A stretch of DNA of 34,511 nucleotides, taken from contig PAPV01000011.1 of NCBI GenBank assembly GCA_002709075.1, forward strand, positions 1 to 34,511, in the 5' to 3' direction. The translations under genes and the position numbers were made by a program. This document shows, in pieces, positions 10,701-21,149 of the stretch; the first letter of the stretch is position 1, and each line of letters opens with the position of its first letter. The DNA is from Rhodospirillaceae bacterium. GTDB lineage: Bacteria > Pseudomonadota > Alphaproteobacteria > MPNO01 > UBA2964. Under the pieces are notes generated by a model. That model was not told the DNA's origin, searched no databases, and worked only from the letters and a program-made list of their open reading frames with translations.

Positions 10701-11932
10701 GAGTTCCTTATGGCGCGCGTTTAGAAAAGAGTGAGGGCGATAAAGTTAAACCCGGTGACAAACTTGCTTCATGGGATCCATATACTCTTCCGATTATTAC
10801 TGAAAAAGAGGGTATAGCAAATTTTGTTGATTTAACGGAAGGCGTTTCGATGTCTGAAGTTGTAGATGAGGCAACAGGCATATCGTACCGGAAGGTTATT
10901 GATTGGAAACAGCAACCTAAAGGCTCAGATTTACGTCCTCGAATAACTTTACGGAATAGCAAAGGAGAAATAATAGAACTTGAGAATGGAACAGAAGCAA
11001 GATATTTTATGTCTGTTGATGCAATTTTATCGGTGGAACCCGGTGCAAAAGTAAAGGCGGGTGAAGTTCTTGCTCGCATTCCACGGGAGACCAGCAAAAC
11101 CCGTGATATTACAGGAGGGCTTCCCCGAGTTGCAGAGTTATTTGAGGCGCGCAAACCAAAAGATTTCTCCATTATTTCTGAAATAGACGGACGAGTAGAA
11201 TTTGGTAAAGATTATAAAGCTAAGCGCCGTATTGTTGTCCACCCGACGGAGGGGGATGGGGATCCGGTGGAGCATCTAGTTCCAAAAGGCAAACATATTA
11301 ACGTTCAAGAGGGTGATATCGTTAAGAAAGGCGATTACTTAATGGATGGAAACCCAGTGCCGCATGACATTCTCCGAGTTTTGGGCGTTGAGGACCTGGC
11401 AAATTATTTGATTGACGAGATTCAAGATGTGTATCGACTGCAGGGTGTTAAGATTAATGACAAGCACATCGAGGTTATCGCGCGGCAGATGCTTCAAAAG
11501 GTTGAAATCACAGAGCCAGGAGAATCCACCTATTTAACTGGAGAGCTCGTGGACCGTGAGGAATATGAAGCGGCAAATAAGGCGCTCAAATCCTCAAAGC
11601 AAGCGCAAATGCGGGCACAACCAACTCTGCATGGTATTACAAAGGCTGCACTTCAAACGAAATCATTTATTTCTGCTGCTTCATTCCAAGAAACCACTCG
11701 GGTTCTCACGGAAGCAGCAGTTTCTGGTAAACGAGATGATCTTCGCGGACTAAAAGAGAATGTGATTGTCGGCCGATTAATACCTGCTGGAACAGGTTCT
11801 TACATTAAACGGATGCGTCGTATTGCACAGGATAGAGATCAAGTGGTGGTTGAAGAAGTTGCCGCTAAACGAGAGGCAAAAGCCTTGGCTGCTAAAAAGC
11901 AGGCTGAGACCGGCGCTGAAGGAGTTAGCTGA
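7745..11932 (+). CDS. rpoC: DNA-directed RNA polymerase subunit beta'
   Basis: A 1395-residue beta' subunit. The first zinc site is C70, C72, C85 and C88; the catalytic NADFDGDQ motif has Mg-binding Asp461, Asp463 and Asp465; the second zinc site is C804, C878, C885 and C888. The trigger-loop region (about residues 910-935, with [15 protein letters not shown]) is intact. The ATG at 7745 follows CAGGAGTGGTTAA. The protein closes the polymerase cleft and carries the catalytic Mg. Its stop is followed by a 312-base regulatory gap. Confidence 0.99.
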   Translation: MNELTNIFGQVSANETFDQIRISIASPERIRSWSFGEIKKPETINYRTFKPERDGLFCARIFGPIKDYECLCGKYKRMKFRGIICEKCGVEVTLSKVRRERMGHIELASPVAHIWFLKSLPSRIGLLVDMKLKDIERILYFENYVVVDPGMTTLEERQLLTEDEYLDAQDEHGEDNFTAMIGAEALQKIMSEINLEEELEEVRTEFRETGSEANRKKLVKRLKLIEAFIESGARPEWMILEVVPVIPPELRPLVPLDGGRFATSDLNDLYRRVINRNNRLKRLMELRAPDIIVRNEKRMLQESVDALFDNGRRGRVITGANKRPLKSLSDMLKGKQGRFRQNLLGKRVDYSGRSVIVVGPELLLHQCGLPKKMALELFKPFIYSKLELYGMAGTIKAAKRLVEKERPEVWDILEEVIREHPVMLNRAPTLHRLGIQAFEPVLVEGKAIQLHPLVCTAFNADFDGDQMAVHVPLSLDAQLEARVLMMSTNNILSPSNGKPIIVPSQDIVLGLYYMTLERDGEPGEGMVFGSLGELDAALDSGAVTLHAKVQVRMNTVDQNNEPIRRRIETTPGRAKVIDLVPKMSSIDMEICNRLLTKREISDAIDTVYRHCGQKATVLFADHVMALGFRQACLSGISFGKDDLIVPDAKVPLVAAAQDKVKEYEQQYFDGLITQGEKYNKVVDVWSECTDQVADEMMKEISSTSVGDHINSVFMMADSGARGSAAQMKQLAGMRGLMAKPSGEIIETPIISNFKEGLTVLEYFNSSHGARKGLADTALKTANSGYLTRRLVDVAQDCTIVEEDCGSKRGLSVKSVMEGGEIIEPLSERILGRFAADDIIDPIGGKTLLSRGHMIEEEHLSMIEEAGVEEVMIRSVLTCDTKGGVCGKCYGRDLARGTTVNIGEAVGIIAAQSIGEPGTQLTMRTFHIGGAAQRGTEQSSIEADFSGKIEIRNRNVVKNPDGALLVMARNTEIVLIDESDRERAVYRVPYGARLEKSEGDKVKPGDKLASWDPYTLPIITEKEGIANFVDLTEGVSMSEVVDEATGISYRKVIDWKQQPKGSDLRPRITLRNSKGEIIELENGTEARYFMSVDAILSVEPGAKVKAGEVLARIPRETSKTRDITGGLPRVAELFEARKPKDFSIISEIDGRVEFGKDYKAKRRIVVHPTEGDGDPVEHLVPKGKHINVQEGDIVKKGDYLMDGNPVPHDILRVLGVEDLANYLIDEIQDVYRLQGVKINDKHIEVIARQMLQKVEITEPGESTYLTGELVDREEYEAANKALKSSKQAQMRAQPTLHGITKAALQTKSFISAASFQETTRVLTEAAVSGKRDDLRGLKENVIVGRLIPAGTGSYIKRMRRIAQDRDQVVVEEVAAKREAKALAAKKQAETGAEGVS

Positions 11933-12006
11933 ATCTTTAATACAAATTTTGGTGATTAAAATCAGAGCCGATTAGGTGCCCTCAGAATTACTTTTGAATA
12001 ATAACT

Positions 12007-12050
12007 CACCTTCAAGCTAAAAAACTTTAATTGTGTATTGACTGAAGGTG
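12007..12050 (+). repeat. Inverted repeat overlapping the rpsL promoter
   Basis: CACCTTCA (12007-12014) and TGAAGGTG (12043-12050) are a perfect 8-base inverted repeat with a 28-base spacer. The right arm overlaps the last base of the -35 box and the promoter spacer. A second, imperfect dyad (GGTGC/GCACC, 12047-12058) lies within the same spacer. These could be an operator or the stem of a transcript reading through from rpoC. No T run follows, so a classical terminator is not supported. Confidence 0.35.
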
Positions 12051-12066
12051 CTGGCACCACTATATT
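12038..12066 (+). promoter_or_regulatory. Sigma70-type promoter for the str cluster (rpsL-rpsG-fusA-tuf)
   Basis: TTGACT at 12038-12043 and TATATT at 12061-12066 are separated by exactly 17 bases. The -10 is followed by TCGCGCC, a GC-rich discriminator. The start site would be near 12073, giving a leader of about 170 bases before rpsL. The same hexamers and discriminator recur before rpsM, which strengthens the call. GC-rich discriminators are typical of promoters under stringent (ppGpp) control, which I infer here. Confidence 0.72.
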
Positions 12067-12079
12067 TCGCGCCTCTCAC

Positions 12080-12192
12080 GGAAATGGTGGTAGGTGAGCA
12101 TCCTAAACGCATTTTCCGAGGAAAGATGGTAGAATTTGAAATAACCGTTATGTACGGTTTTAAGGGCCTGCGAATACAAAATTTATATTCGC
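12080..12192 (+). promoter_or_regulatory. Structured 5' leader of rpsL
   Basis: Three hairpins can be drawn. CGGAAATG pairs with CATTTTCCG (about 12080-12120, one bulged T), enclosing an inner TAGG/CCTA stem. AACCGT (12143-12148) pairs with ACGGTT (12154-12159). GCGAATA (12170-12176) pairs with TATTCGC (12186-12192). The last ends about 40 bases before the ribosome-binding site. No ORF here looks real. A ribosomal-protein binding site is plausible but unproven. Confidence 0.45.
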
Positions 12193-12244
12193 TGGCTTGT
12201 TCGTATGTAAAACAGGTTTTGTTTTAGAAATAAAGAGGGCAAAC

Positions 12245-12616
12245 GTGCCAACAGTTAATCAGTTAATTCGAAAGCCTCGTAAGCCGAAGGCGGCTCATAA
12301 CAAAGTTCCCGCCATGCAGTCATGTCCACAAAAACGCGGGGTTTGCACGCGGGTGTATACCACTACTCCGAAGAAACCAAACTCGGCATTGCGTAAAGTA
12401 GCTCGCGTAAGGCTAACAAATGGTTTTGAGGTTACCAGTTACATTCCTGGTGAAGGTCATAATCTTCAGGAACACTCCGTTGTAATGATTAGAGGGGGAC
12501 GTGTGAAAGATCTGCCTGGAGTAAGGTATCACGTAATCCGTGGGGTTCTTGATACTCAAGGTGTAAGCGACAGACGACAGCGGCGGTCTAAATACGGCGC
12601 AAAACGTCCCAAATAG
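12245..12616 (+). CDS. rpsL: 30S ribosomal protein S12, GTG start
   Basis: A 123-residue S12. The GTG at 12245 follows AGAGGG (12234-12239) at 5 bases and gives the normal [11 protein letters not shown] beginning; the upstream open frame is not S12-like. K43 and K44 within [12 protein letters not shown] are the unchanged decoding-site lysines, so no classical streptomycin-resistance substitution is seen there. KDLPG carries the conserved Asp that is methylthiolated in other bacteria. S12 monitors codon-anticodon pairing in the 30S A site. Confidence 0.97.
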   Translation: MPTVNQLIRKPRKPKAAHNKVPAMQSCPQKRGVCTRVYTTTPKKPNSALRKVARVRLTNGFEVTSYIPGEGHNLQEHSVVMIRGGRVKDLPGVRYHVIRGVLDTQGVSDRRQRRSKYGAKRPK

Positions 12617-12630
12617 TGAGTGTAGAATTA

Positions 12631-13101
12631 ATGTCAAGACGCCGTGCAGCAGTTAAACGCGAAATTGTTCCAGATGCTAAATTTAATGATTTAGTTATAG
12701 CAAAATTTATCAATTGTTTGATGGTGGAAGGAAAAAAATCAGCAGCTGAACGTATTGTTTACAATGCTTTGGACACAATCGGAACACGAAGTGGCCTAGA
12801 TGCATTAAAGTTATTTCATGATGCTTTAGATAACGTAAAGCCCGCCGTAGAAGTTCGCTCTCGTCGAGTCGGTGGAGCTACATATCAGGTTCCCGTAGAA
12901 GTGCGATCTAACCGTCGTCAGGCATTAGCTATACGCTGGATTATTGATACTGCTCGTAAGCGATCAGAAAATACAATGACTGACAGGCTTTGTAATGAAC
13001 TTATGGATGCTGCCAATAACCGAGGTTCGGCAGTAAAAAAGCGTGAAGATACCCATCGAATGGCGGAGGCTAATAAAGCTTTTTCGCACTATCGTTGGTG
13101 A
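12631..13101 (+). CDS. rpsG: 30S ribosomal protein S7
   Basis: A 156-residue S7 starting [15 protein letters not shown]. The frame opens at a GTG overlapping the rpsL stop (12616), but the ATG at 12631 matches the family start and length. S7 nucleates assembly of the 30S head by binding the 3' major domain of 16S rRNA and lines the E site. Only 14 bases separate it from rpsL, leaving no room for the roughly 100-base S7 binding structure known between these genes in E. coli. Confidence 0.96.
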   Translation: MSRRRAAVKREIVPDAKFNDLVIAKFINCLMVEGKKSAAERIVYNALDTIGTRSGLDALKLFHDALDNVKPAVEVRSRRVGGATYQVPVEVRSNRRQALAIRWIIDTARKRSENTMTDRLCNELMDAANNRGSAVKKREDTHRMAEANKAFSHYRW

Positions 13102-13137
13102 TAATATTAATTATGTATGTACAACGAGATCTAGAGA

Positions 13138-15213
13138 ATGGCACGCACTACTCCAATTGACCGGTATCGTAATATTGGCATTATGGCGCATATTGATGCC
13201 GGTAAAACCACTACAACGGAACGTGTACTGTATTATACCGGTCGCGCATACAAGATCGGAGAGGTCCACGAGGGCACTGCCACTATGGATTGGATGGAGC
13301 AAGAGCAGGAGAGAGGTATAACAATCACCTCTGCAGCAACAACCTGTTTTTGGAATGATCACAGAGTAAATATAATAGATACGCCCGGTCACGTTGATTT
13401 TACAATTGAGGTGGAGCGCTCACTGCGTGTTCTTGATGGAGCAGTGGCTGTGTTCGATGCGGTCTCCGGCGTTGAGCCTCAGTCAGAGACAGTCTGGAGA
13501 CAGGCTGACAAATACGGCGTTCCCAGAATATGTTTTGTAAATAAGATGGATCGTGTTGGTGCTGATTTGTTTAACACTGTTAGTATGATTGTTGATAGGC
13601 TTGGTGCTCTGCCGTTGTTGTTACAGTTACCTATCGGGTCTGAGTCGGATTTTGTGGGGGTGGTTGACCTTGTGCAAATGAAGGCGATTATTTGGCAAGA
13701 AGAAAATTTAGGTGCAGCTTTTGATGTCGTTGATATTCCAGAGGAACTGCAGGAGAGTGCTAATGAATATCGAACAAAATTAGTTGAATTGGCAGTTGAA
13801 CAGGACGATGGTGCAATGGAGGCATATTTAGAAGGCGAAGAGCCTTCTCAAGAGACTCTTAAGCGGTGTATTCGTACTGGGGCGATAAATGGTTTTTTTG
13901 TTCCGGTACTATGCGGCACAGCATTTAAGAATAAAGGAGTTCAACCGCTTCTTGACGCTGTTATCGATTATCTCCCTTCGCCTGTTGATGTTGATGCCAT
14001 TAAAGGCGTCAAAATGGGCAGTGATGAAGAGATAGTTCGGGCAAATAATGATGATGAACCATTTTCGGCTCTTGCTTTTAAAGTAATGACAGACCCTTTT
14101 GTAGGATCGTTGACCTTTATCCGGATTTACTCTGGTGTGCTGACTGGTGGTGGCGCGACTTTAAATAGTGTTAAAGATAATCGAGAGCGGGTCGGGCGTA
14201 TTTTAGAGATGCATGCTAATTCCAGAGAGGATATTCAAGAAGCTCGTGCTGGAGATATAGTTGCATTAGCAGGACTTAAGGGCACAACTACAGGTGACAC
14301 TTTGTGTGATCCATCAAGCCCTGTGATACTTGAGAGAATGGAGTTTCCAGATCCAGTTATCGAAGTGGCGGTGGAGCCAAAAACAAAGAGTGACCAAGAA
14401 AAAATGGGTGTCGCCCTCAATCGATTGGCACAAGAAGACCCATCTTTTCGTGTTGCCACGGATTTTGAAAGTGGGCAAACTGTTATCAAGGGCATGGGAG
14501 AATTGCACCTAGATATTCTAGTCGATCGGATGAAGCGTGAGTTTAAAGTTGATGCAAATGTCGGTGCGCCGCAAGTAGCTTATCGTGAAACGATTACTAA
14601 AGCCTCTGAGATAGACTATACACATAAAAAGCAGACCGGAGGAGCTGGCCAGTTCGCACGTATTAAGCTATTGTTTGAGCCTGGAGAGGCTGGATCTGGC
14701 GTAACCTTCGACAGCAAGGTTGTTGGGGGGTCTGTGCCGAAAGAATACATACCTGGCGTAGAAAAAGGATTGATGAGTGCGGCCGAAACCGGTGTTCTTG
14801 TGGGTTTTCCCATGATTGATATGAGCATTCGCTTGGTAGATGGAGCGTCGCACGATGTCGATTCATCTGTAATGGCATTTGAAATTGCTTCTCGCGCTGC
14901 TTTTCGTGAGGGGGTAGAAAAGGCCTCTCCAAAGTTACTAGAGCCGATCATGCGTGTAGAGGTTGTGACGCCTGAGGAATATTTAGGTGACATAATAGGT
15001 GATCTAAACAGTCGTCGAGGAAGCGTTACTAGTATGGATACGCGAGCAAATGCAAACGTTGTAAACGCTATGGTGCCCCTCGCCAATATGTTCGGCTATG
15101 TAAATAATTTGAGGTCTATGAGCCAGGGCAGGGCCCAATTTACGATGTTTTTTGACCATTATGAACAAGTGCCGCAGGCCGTGGCCGAAGAGGTTAGGTC
15201 GAAACTTGCCTGA
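13138..15213 (+). CDS. fusA: Elongation factor G
   Basis: A 691-residue translocation GTPase. G1 is AHIDAGKT (17-24), followed by the switch segment with RGITITSA, G3 DTPGH and G4 NKMD. The later domains are present, including the domain-IV region and the conserved C-terminal segment with [13 protein letters not shown] moves tRNA-mRNA after peptide transfer and with RRF recycles ribosomes. The ATG at 13138 follows a weak TAGAGA. It lies between rpsG and tuf in the standard str order. Confidence 0.99.
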   Translation: MARTTPIDRYRNIGIMAHIDAGKTTTTERVLYYTGRAYKIGEVHEGTATMDWMEQEQERGITITSAATTCFWNDHRVNIIDTPGHVDFTIEVERSLRVLDGAVAVFDAVSGVEPQSETVWRQADKYGVPRICFVNKMDRVGADLFNTVSMIVDRLGALPLLLQLPIGSESDFVGVVDLVQMKAIIWQEENLGAAFDVVDIPEELQESANEYRTKLVELAVEQDDGAMEAYLEGEEPSQETLKRCIRTGAINGFFVPVLCGTAFKNKGVQPLLDAVIDYLPSPVDVDAIKGVKMGSDEEIVRANNDDEPFSALAFKVMTDPFVGSLTFIRIYSGVLTGGGATLNSVKDNRERVGRILEMHANSREDIQEARAGDIVALAGLKGTTTGDTLCDPSSPVILERMEFPDPVIEVAVEPKTKSDQEKMGVALNRLAQEDPSFRVATDFESGQTVIKGMGELHLDILVDRMKREFKVDANVGAPQVAYRETITKASEIDYTHKKQTGGAGQFARIKLLFEPGEAGSGVTFDSKVVGGSVPKEYIPGVEKGLMSAAETGVLVGFPMIDMSIRLVDGASHDVDSSVMAFEIASRAAFREGVEKASPKLLEPIMRVEVVTPEEYLGDIIGDLNSRRGSVTSMDTRANANVVNAMVPLANMFGYVNNLRSMSQGRAQFTMFFDHYEQVPQAVAEEVRSKLA

Positions 15214-15252
15214 CTTTATTAACAGATAGCGCCTTTTATTGGAGAAATCAGG

Positions 15253-16443
15253 ATGGCGAAAGAAAAATTTGAGCGTACGAAGCCACATTGTAACATTGGC
15301 ACGATTGGTCACGTTGATCATGGTAAGACGTCACTAACTGCGGCGATTACCAAGACTCTTGCTGACTCTGGTGGTGCTGACTTCAAGGCCTATGACGAGA
15401 TTGATAATGCACCTGAAGAGAGGGAACGAGGGATCACGATTGCGACGGCTCATGTTGAATATGAGACTGAAGCTCGGCACTATGCTCACGTGGACTGCCC
15501 TGGTCACGCCGATTATGTGAAAAACATGATTACAGGTGCTGCTCAGATGGATGGCGCGATCTTAGTTGTTTCGGCTGCTGATGGCCCTATGCCACAGACG
15601 CGCGAGCATATTCTTTTGGCGCGTCAAGTGGGTGTTCCTGCGATCGTAGTTTTCTTAAATAAGGTTGATCAGGTTGATGACGAGGAGCTTTTGGAACTTG
15701 TTGAACTTGAGGTTCGTGAGCTTTTGTCTTCTTATGAATTTCCCGGTGATGATATTCCAGTTATTAAGGGCTCGGCGCTTGCTGCTTTGGAAGATAGTAA
15801 TGAAGATACAGGTAAGAATGCTATTCTTGAGTTGATGGCGGCGGTTGATGATTATGTACCGCAGCCTGAGCGTCCAAAAGATCAGGATTTTCTGATGCCG
15901 ATTGAAGATGTTTTCTCGATTTCAGGTCGCGGTACAGTTGTTACCGGGCGCGTTGAGCGTGGAATTGTGAATGTTGGTGAAGAAGTCGAGATTGTTGGTT
16001 TGAAAGATACGTCGAAGACCGTTGTCACTGGTGTTGAGATGTTCCGGAAGCTTTTGGATCAGGGAGAGGCCGGTGATAACATCGGCGCGCTTCTTCGTGG
16101 TGTTGACCGTGAAGAAGTTGAGCGTGGTCAAGTATTGGCGAAGCCTGGTTCAATTAAGCCGCACAACAAGTTTAAAGCTGAAGCTTATATTTTAACTAAA
16201 GAAGAAGGTGGTCGGCATACGCCGTTTTTTTCGAACTACCGTCCACAATTTTATTTTCGGACAACAGATGTTACGGGTGCAGTCGGCCTTCCAGATGGAA
16301 CGGAGATGGTAATGCCAGGTGACAATGTAACGATGGATGTAGAGCTTATTCAACCTATTGCGATGGATGAAGGGTTACGCTTTGCGATCCGTGAAGGTGG
16401 TCGGACCGTTGGCGCTGGTGTCGTTGCATCAATCGCTGAGTAA
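15253..16443 (+). CDS. tuf: Elongation factor Tu
   Basis: A 396-residue EF-Tu. G1 is GHVDHGKT (19-26), G3 DCPGH, G4 NKVD; domains 2 and 3 are complete, ending [10 protein letters not shown]. It carries aminoacyl-tRNA to the ribosome. The ATG at 15253 follows TTGGAGAAATCAGG. By eye its codon choice is more selective than its neighbours (almost no AGA/AGG arginine codons, AAG favoured for lysine), which fits very high expression and possibly exchange with another tuf copy. Confidence 0.99.
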   Translation: MAKEKFERTKPHCNIGTIGHVDHGKTSLTAAITKTLADSGGADFKAYDEIDNAPEERERGITIATAHVEYETEARHYAHVDCPGHADYVKNMITGAAQMDGAILVVSAADGPMPQTREHILLARQVGVPAIVVFLNKVDQVDDEELLELVELEVRELLSSYEFPGDDIPVIKGSALAALEDSNEDTGKNAILELMAAVDDYVPQPERPKDQDFLMPIEDVFSISGRGTVVTGRVERGIVNVGEEVEIVGLKDTSKTVVTGVEMFRKLLDQGEAGDNIGALLRGVDREEVERGQVLAKPGSIKPHNKFKAEAYILTKEEGGRHTPFFSNYRPQFYFRTTDVTGAVGLPDGTEMVMPGDNVTMDVELIQPIAMDEGLRFAIREGGRTVGAGVVASIAE

Positions 16444-16475
16444 TTATAACAAGTGGCTCAGAAAAAGGAATAGAA

Positions 16476-16784
16476 ATGGACCGCCAAAACATTCGAATAC
16501 GGTTAAAGGCTTTTGATCATGGTGTTCTAGATCAGTCCACGCATGAGATTGTAAATACAGCCAAGCGCACTGGAGCTCAAGTACGTGGTCCTATCCCTCT
16601 TCCTACTAAGCTTGAGAAATTTACTGTGCTGCGCTCACCCCACATAGACAAGAAATCTCGTGAGCAATTTGAAATCCGTACGCACAAACGTCTGTTGGAT
16701 ATTGTCGATCCGACTCCACAGACAGTGGATGCACTGATGAAGCTCGACCTTGCTGCAGGGGTTGATGTTGAAATTAAACTTTAG
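16476..16784 (+). CDS. rpsJ: 30S ribosomal protein S10
   Basis: A 102-residue S10, the normal length, with the conserved [10 protein letters not shown] beginning and the loop around [16 protein letters not shown]10 sits in the 30S head and as NusE takes part in antitermination and in NusG-linked coupling. It starts 32 bases after tuf, with AAAAAGGAATAG as ribosome-binding sequence. There is no S10 leader like the one through which L4 regulates this cluster in E. coli. Confidence 0.98.
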   Translation: MDRQNIRIRLKAFDHGVLDQSTHEIVNTAKRTGAQVRGPIPLPTKLEKFTVLRSPHIDKKSREQFEIRTHKRLLDIVDPTPQTVDALMKLDLAAGVDVEIKL

Positions 16785-16793
16785 GTTGGGCTT

Positions 16794-17564
16794 ATGCGCA
16801 CTGGATTAATAGCAAAAAAAATGGGAATGACGCGCTTTTTTACTGATCAAGGAACGCACGTGCCGATAACGGTTTTGCATGTTAATCAATGTCAAGTGGT
16901 TTCTGTGAAGACACTCGAACAACATGGATATACTGCTGTTCAATTGGGTTGGGGAAATGCTAGACCCAATCGAACTTCAAAGTCTTTAAGAGGACATTTC
17001 GCAAAATCAAAAGTCGAACCTAAGCAGCGGGTGGTAGAATTTCGTGTTAGTACTGATGCAATGTTAGAAGTCGGGGACGAGGTTACTGCAGGGCATTTTG
17101 TTGCAGGTCAAAAAGTCGATGTAGTTGGAACTACTATTGGCAAGGGATTTGCTGGCGGAATGAAACGACATAATTTCTCCGGTCTTGAGGCATCTCACGG
17201 AGTGTCTATCTCCCACAGAAGTCATGGATCGACTGGAAATAGTCAAGATCCCGGAAAGGTTTGGAAGGGAAAGAAAATGGCTGGCCAAATGGGGAACACT
17301 CGTTCAACAATACAGAATCTCGAAATATTTAGTACCGATTCGGATCGCGGCTTAATACTTGTGAAGGGTTCTGTGCCTGGTTCCAAGGGCGGCTATGTTC
17401 TTATTTCAGATGCCCGCAAGTATCCAGCTCATGAGGGGGCTCCTTTCCCGGCAGCGCTGAAAGCTGTATCCAATAATTTTGAGGACGGTCTGCAGGATAA
17501 AAGTATAAGTGCTGAAAATGAGGGTGTCGTTGACTCCAAAAATGAAGAGAGTTCGCCCTCATGA
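16794..17564 (+). CDS. rplC: 50S ribosomal protein L3 with an acidic C-terminal tail
   Basis: A 256-residue L3. The core and the long loop reaching toward the peptidyl-transferase centre are present ([14 protein letters not shown], then [11 protein letters not shown]); the Gln in that loop is the residue methylated in other bacteria. The last 30 or so residues form a Ser/Glu/Asp-rich tail beyond the usual end of L3; such tails occur in some alphaproteobacteria. The stop overlaps the rplD start (ATGA), implying translational coupling. Confidence 0.97.
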   Translation: MRTGLIAKKMGMTRFFTDQGTHVPITVLHVNQCQVVSVKTLEQHGYTAVQLGWGNARPNRTSKSLRGHFAKSKVEPKQRVVEFRVSTDAMLEVGDEVTAGHFVAGQKVDVVGTTIGKGFAGGMKRHNFSGLEASHGVSISHRSHGSTGNSQDPGKVWKGKKMAGQMGNTRSTIQNLEIFSTDSDRGLILVKGSVPGSKGGYVLISDARKYPAHEGAPFPAALKAVSNNFEDGLQDKSISAENEGVVDSKNEESSPS

Positions 17565-18181
17565 AATTTGATATAGTAACGCTCGGAAATAAAAAAGCGG
17601 GTTCAATAGACCTTGATAATGCTGTTTTTGGTGTGCCAGTAAAGAGTGATATACTCGCACGCACCGTAAATTGGCAGCTTGCAAAACGTCAGTCGGGGAA
17701 CCACAAAACAAAAACCATATCTGAAATATCTGGTTCAACAGCGAAACCTTGGCGGCAAAAAGGTACTGGTCGGGCACGCCAAGGAAGTAAGCGCGCAACG
17801 CAATGGAGGGGAGGTCAAACAGTTTTTGGTCCTGTTGTTCGCTCCCATGGCTACAGTTTAAATAAAAAAGTACGAAAACTTGCATTGCGCACAGCACTCT
17901 CTAGTAAGCATGCGGATGGTAATTTAGTAATTATTGATGATGCAAAGGTCGACGAGCCCAAGACAAGCTCGTTAGCTTCAAAACTGAATTCTCTTGGTGT
18001 GTCTTCTGCGCTTATTATTTCTGGCTCGAAGCTGGACCAAAATTTTGTAAAAGCTGCGGCTAATATACCTTTGGTTGATGTGCTTCCTCAGCAGGGTGCT
18101 AACGTCTATGATATTCTACGCCGTGAGACACTGATTCTTACAAAAGAAGCGGTTGTAAATCTTGTGGAGCGGTTAAAATGA
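17561..18181 (+). CDS. rplD: 50S ribosomal protein L4
   Basis: A 206-residue L4. The extended tunnel loop with [15 protein letters not shown] (about residues 64-78) is intact; this loop helps form the peptide-exit tunnel constriction and is where macrolide-resistance changes arise in other species. In E. coli L4 also represses its own operon through an S10 leader that is absent here. The gene overlaps rplC and rplW by ATGA junctions on both sides. Confidence 0.98.
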   Translation: MKFDIVTLGNKKAGSIDLDNAVFGVPVKSDILARTVNWQLAKRQSGNHKTKTISEISGSTAKPWRQKGTGRARQGSKRATQWRGGQTVFGPVVRSHGYSLNKKVRKLALRTALSSKHADGNLVIIDDAKVDEPKTSSLASKLNSLGVSSALIISGSKLDQNFVKAAANIPLVDVLPQQGANVYDILRRETLILTKEAVVNLVERLK

Positions 18182-18501
18182 GTGCGCGTCGTGAAAAACA
18201 ACTCTCTGTTTCCGAGATATTAGCTTTTGAACTAATAAGGGCGCCGATTGTTACCGAAAAATCAACTTTGGGCTCTGAGCATAATCAGGTGACATTCAAA
18301 GTGAGAATTGATGCGACTAAGCCCCAAATAAAATTAGCTATTGAACAGTTATTTAAAGTAAAAGTTGTTGCTGTTAACACATTACGGCAAAGGGGGAAGA
18401 TTAAACGTTTTAAGGGACGGATTGGGCGTCGATCTGATTACAAAAAAGCTATTGTTTCGCTTGCTGATGGTGAATCAATCGATGTGACGACAGGGATCTG
18501 A
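18178..18501 (+). CDS. rplW: 50S ribosomal protein L23
   Basis: A 107-residue L23, with a short N-terminal extension before the conserved [11 protein letters not shown] segment. L23 lies at the exit of the peptide tunnel and docks trigger factor, SRP and the SecYEG channel, whose SecE and SecY subunits are also encoded here. The start overlaps the rplD stop (ATGA); rplB begins 4 bases after it ends. Confidence 0.97.
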   Translation: MSARREKQLSVSEILAFELIRAPIVTEKSTLGSEHNQVTFKVRIDATKPQIKLAIEQLFKVKVVAVNTLRQRGKIKRFKGRIGRRSDYKKAIVSLADGESIDVTTGI

Positions 18502-18505
18502 AGAC

Positions 18506-19333
18506 ATGGCGCTTAAACAATACAAACCTAATACACCAGCTCAACGTGGGTTAGTTCTGATCGATAGAAAGGCGCTTTGGAGCGGCAAGCCTCTTAAGTC
18601 CTTGACAGAAGGACTTAATGGCAATGGTGGACGGAACAACTCAGGAAAGATTACCGTCCGACGACGTGGAGGGGGACATAAGAGACGTTACCGAACGGTT
18701 GATTTTAAGCGACAGAAGAAAGACGTTATTGCTAAGGTAGATAGGTTGGAGTACGACCCCAACAGGTCGGCTTTTATAGCCTTGATTTTGTATGATGATG
18801 GAGTGCAGTCTTATATTTTGGCTCCTCAGCGCCTTGCGGCCGGAGATGTGGTGGTTGCAGGAGAGCGGGTTGATGTAAAACCAGGCAATGCTATGCCGAT
18901 GGAAAATATTCCTTTGGGTACAATAATTCATAATATCGAAATGAAGCCGGGTCGAGGTGGTCAACTTGCAAGAGCAGCTGGTGCATATGCGCAGCTTATT
19001 GGAAAAGACGCCGGTTTTGCCCAACTGAGGTTATCCTCGGGCGAACTGCGAATGGTTCCCGCTCGTTGTATTGCGACAGTTGGTTCTGTTTCCAATTCTG
19101 ATCATAAAAACCAAAATTTCGGTAAAGCAGGACGAAAACGTTGGCTAGGAAAGCGTCCATCTGTCAGAGGGGTTGCTATGAATCCGGTCGACCATCCTCA
19201 TGGTGGAGGTGAAGGGCGAACATCTGGTGGACGGCATCCTGTGTCACCATGGGGTGTGCCAACAAAAGGTAAAAGAACACGTAGTAAGAAGGCGAGTGAC
19301 AAGTATATAATGCGTCGTCGCAGGAAGCGTTAA
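18506..19333 (+). CDS. rplB: 50S ribosomal protein L2
   Basis: A 275-residue L2. The conserved [20 protein letters not shown] block near the C-terminus includes the His implicated in peptidyl-transferase-centre function. The protein is needed for subunit association and PTC assembly. It starts at the ATG at 18506 after AGGGATCTGAAGAC and ends with a basic MRRRRKR tail. Length and motif content are fully typical. Confidence 0.99.
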   Translation: MALKQYKPNTPAQRGLVLIDRKALWSGKPLKSLTEGLNGNGGRNNSGKITVRRRGGGHKRRYRTVDFKRQKKDVIAKVDRLEYDPNRSAFIALILYDDGVQSYILAPQRLAAGDVVVAGERVDVKPGNAMPMENIPLGTIIHNIEMKPGRGGQLARAAGAYAQLIGKDAGFAQLRLSSGELRMVPARCIATVGSVSNSDHKNQNFGKAGRKRWLGKRPSVRGVAMNPVDHPHGGGEGRTSGGRHPVSPWGVPTKGKRTRSKKASDKYIMRRRRKR

Positions 19334-19344
19334 AGGAGAGCAAT

Positions 19345-19623
19345 TTGGCTAGATCTGTTTGGAAGGGACCGTTTGTAGACGGCTATTTGCTTAAAAAGGC
19401 GGAAGCAGTGCGCGATTCTGGCCGTAAGGAAGTCATAAAAATGTGGTCGCGAAGATCGGTAATATTGCCCCAATTTGTTGGTCTCACCTTCGGAGTTTAT
19501 AATGGGCAAAAATTTATTCCCGTACTGGTAACAGAGAATATGGTGGGTCATAAGTTTGGTGAGTTTTCTCCCACCCGCACCTACCGTAGTCACGGTGCTG
19601 ATAAAAAAGTCAGGCGAGCGTAA
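19345..19623 (+). CDS. rpsS: 30S ribosomal protein S19, TTG start
   Basis: A 92-residue S19 whose start is a TTG at 19345, placed 6 bases after AAGGAG (19333-19338). The translated beginning [11 protein letters not shown] is invariant in the family and no ATG is available nearby, so the TTG start is secure. S19 forms part of the 30S head and contacts the 50S subunit with S13. The gene ends one base before the rplV start. Confidence 0.97.
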   Translation: MARSVWKGPFVDGYLLKKAEAVRDSGRKEVIKMWSRRSVILPQFVGLTFGVYNGQKFIPVLVTENMVGHKFGEFSPTRTYRSHGADKKVRRA

Positions 19624-19624
19624 T

Positions 19625-20005
19625 ATGAGTAAAAGTGCATCACTTCGGCGGTTGAAAGATAATGAGGCATTAGCCTCCTCAAAGGCTATTCGCATAAGTC
19701 CTCAGAAACTTAACCTTGTAGCTGGTATGATAAGAGGGATGGATGCTAGCGCTGCTATGACGTCATTAAAATTTTCTAGGCGTCGAGTGGCAAATGACGT
19801 AAGCAAGGTTCTCTGGTCGGCAATATCCAATGCTGAGAACAATCATCAATTAGATGTAGATCGTTTGTTTGTTGCTGAGGCGACAGTTGGGCGCGCTTTT
19901 GCGATCAAGCGCTTTCGAGCTCGGGCGCGTGGTCGCGTGGGGGGCATCACCAAATCGTTTAGCAACCTCACGATTGTTTTGCGTGAGCGTGAGGAGAGTA
20001 AATAA
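19625..20005 (+). CDS. rplV: 50S ribosomal protein L22
   Basis: A 126-residue L22. The frame is open from 19556, inside rpsS, but the ATG at 19625 gives the expected length and avoids a 69-base overlap. The C-terminal beta-hairpin segment with [11 protein letters not shown] reaches the exit-tunnel constriction opposite L4. The stop codon shares its last A with the rpsC ATG (TAATG), implying coupled translation. Confidence 0.96.
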   Translation: MSKSASLRRLKDNEALASSKAIRISPQKLNLVAGMIRGMDASAAMTSLKFSRRRVANDVSKVLWSAISNAENNHQLDVDRLFVAEATVGRAFAIKRFRARARGRVGGITKSFSNLTIVLREREESK

Positions 20006-20682
20006 TGGGACAGAAAGTTAATCCGGTCGGGTTAAGGCTTGGGGTCAATCGCACTTGGGACTCTCGTTGGTATGCAGAGAGCCAATACGCCGAAATGCTG
20101 CATGAAGATATTAAGCTCCGAAAATTTCTAGGGATGCATCTCACCCAGGCTGGGGTATCGAAAATAGTGATTGAAAGACCAGCGAAAAAAGCAAGGATTA
20201 CAATCCACACCGCTCGGCCCGGCGTTGTTATTGGTCGCAAAGGTGCGGATATCGAAAAGCTTCGAATTAAACTCTCAGAAATGACCGGAAGTGAAGTTAA
20301 TATAAATATTGTTGAAATACGAAAGCCAGAAATCGACGCAAATTTAGTTGCTGATAATATTGCCCAGCAGTTGGAGCGACGTATTGCGTTTCGACGTGCC
20401 ATGAAAAGAGCGGTGCAATCTGCAATGCGGTTAGGGGCAGGGGGAATCAGAATTAATTGTGGTGGTCGTTTGGGTGGAGCTGAAATCGCTCGCACAGAAT
20501 GGTATCGTGAGGGCCGTGTTCCGTTACATACGCTTAGAGCAGATGTAGATTATGGTACCGCTACTGCCCAAACTACGTATGGGTCGTGTGGTGTCAAGGT
20601 TTGGATCTTTAAAGGTGAGGTTTTGGCCCATGACCCCATGGCGCTAGATAAGAAATTAATGGAACAGCAGCCAGGTCGTTAA
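20005..20682 (+). CDS. rpsC: 30S ribosomal protein S3
   Basis: A 225-residue S3. The KH domain with the [11 protein letters not shown] segment (GxxG type) lies near residue 75, and the C-terminal domain shows [21 protein letters not shown]3 lines the mRNA entry tunnel, where it has helicase-like activity with S4 and S5. The ATG at 20005 overlaps the rplV stop by one base and is preceded by GAGGAGAG. Confidence 0.98.
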   Translation: MGQKVNPVGLRLGVNRTWDSRWYAESQYAEMLHEDIKLRKFLGMHLTQAGVSKIVIERPAKKARITIHTARPGVVIGRKGADIEKLRIKLSEMTGSEVNINIVEIRKPEIDANLVADNIAQQLERRIAFRRAMKRAVQSAMRLGAGGIRINCGGRLGGAEIARTEWYREGRVPLHTLRADVDYGTATAQTTYGSCGVKVWIFKGEVLAHDPMALDKKLMEQQPGR

Positions 20683-20721
20683 ATACGGACTTCTCATGGA
20701 TTTTATGAAAGGTAAAAGAAA

Positions 20722-21138
20722 ATGCTAGCGCCCAAGAGAACAAAGTTTCGTAAAGCGCACAAGGGCCGGATCCACGGAAATGCGAAGGGCGGAACAAGTC
20801 TAAATTTTGGGGCGTTCGGCCTCAAGGCTCAATCGCCGGGTCGAGTAACTGCACGGCAAATTGAAGCTTCACGACGAGCTATCACCCGCCACATGAAACG
20901 TGCAGGACGTGTTTGGATTAGGATATTTCCCGATGTACCAGTTTCACAAAAACCAGCTGAAGTACGTCAAGGCAAAGGTAAGGGTGCACCAGAATACTGG
21001 GCATGTAGAGTTAAACCGGGCAGGGTTATGTTTGAAGTTGATGGTGTTAATGAGGCGACCGCGCGTGTAGCTTTGGCGCTTGCAGCTGCTAAATTGCCAA
21101 TTCGCACACGGGTTGTGAAGCGGCTCGGAGCTGAATAG
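20722..21138 (+). CDS. rplP: 50S ribosomal protein L16
   Basis: A 138-residue L16 beginning [17 protein letters not shown]16 sits near the A site and central protuberance and is an important late 50S assembly protein. The conserved arginine-containing segment around [20 protein letters not shown] is intact. The start follows GAAAGGTAAAAG, 39 bases after rpsC. Confidence 0.98.
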   Translation: MLAPKRTKFRKAHKGRIHGNAKGGTSLNFGAFGLKAQSPGRVTARQIEASRRAITRHMKRAGRVWIRIFPDVPVSQKPAEVRQGKGKGAPEYWACRVKPGRVMFEVDGVNEATARVALALAAAKLPIRTRVVKRLGAE

Positions 21139-21149
21139 GGGGAACAAAT

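Noticed and set aside
14616-15086. 156-codon minus-strand frame inside fusA
   Set aside because: It is opposite intact EF-G domain IV-V sequence, with no motif and no promoter or ribosome-binding site.
15206-15235. GCGCC element before tuf resembling the shared discriminator
   Set aside because: There is no -10 or -35 at the correct distance; the 39-base gap seems to hold only the tuf ribosome-binding site.
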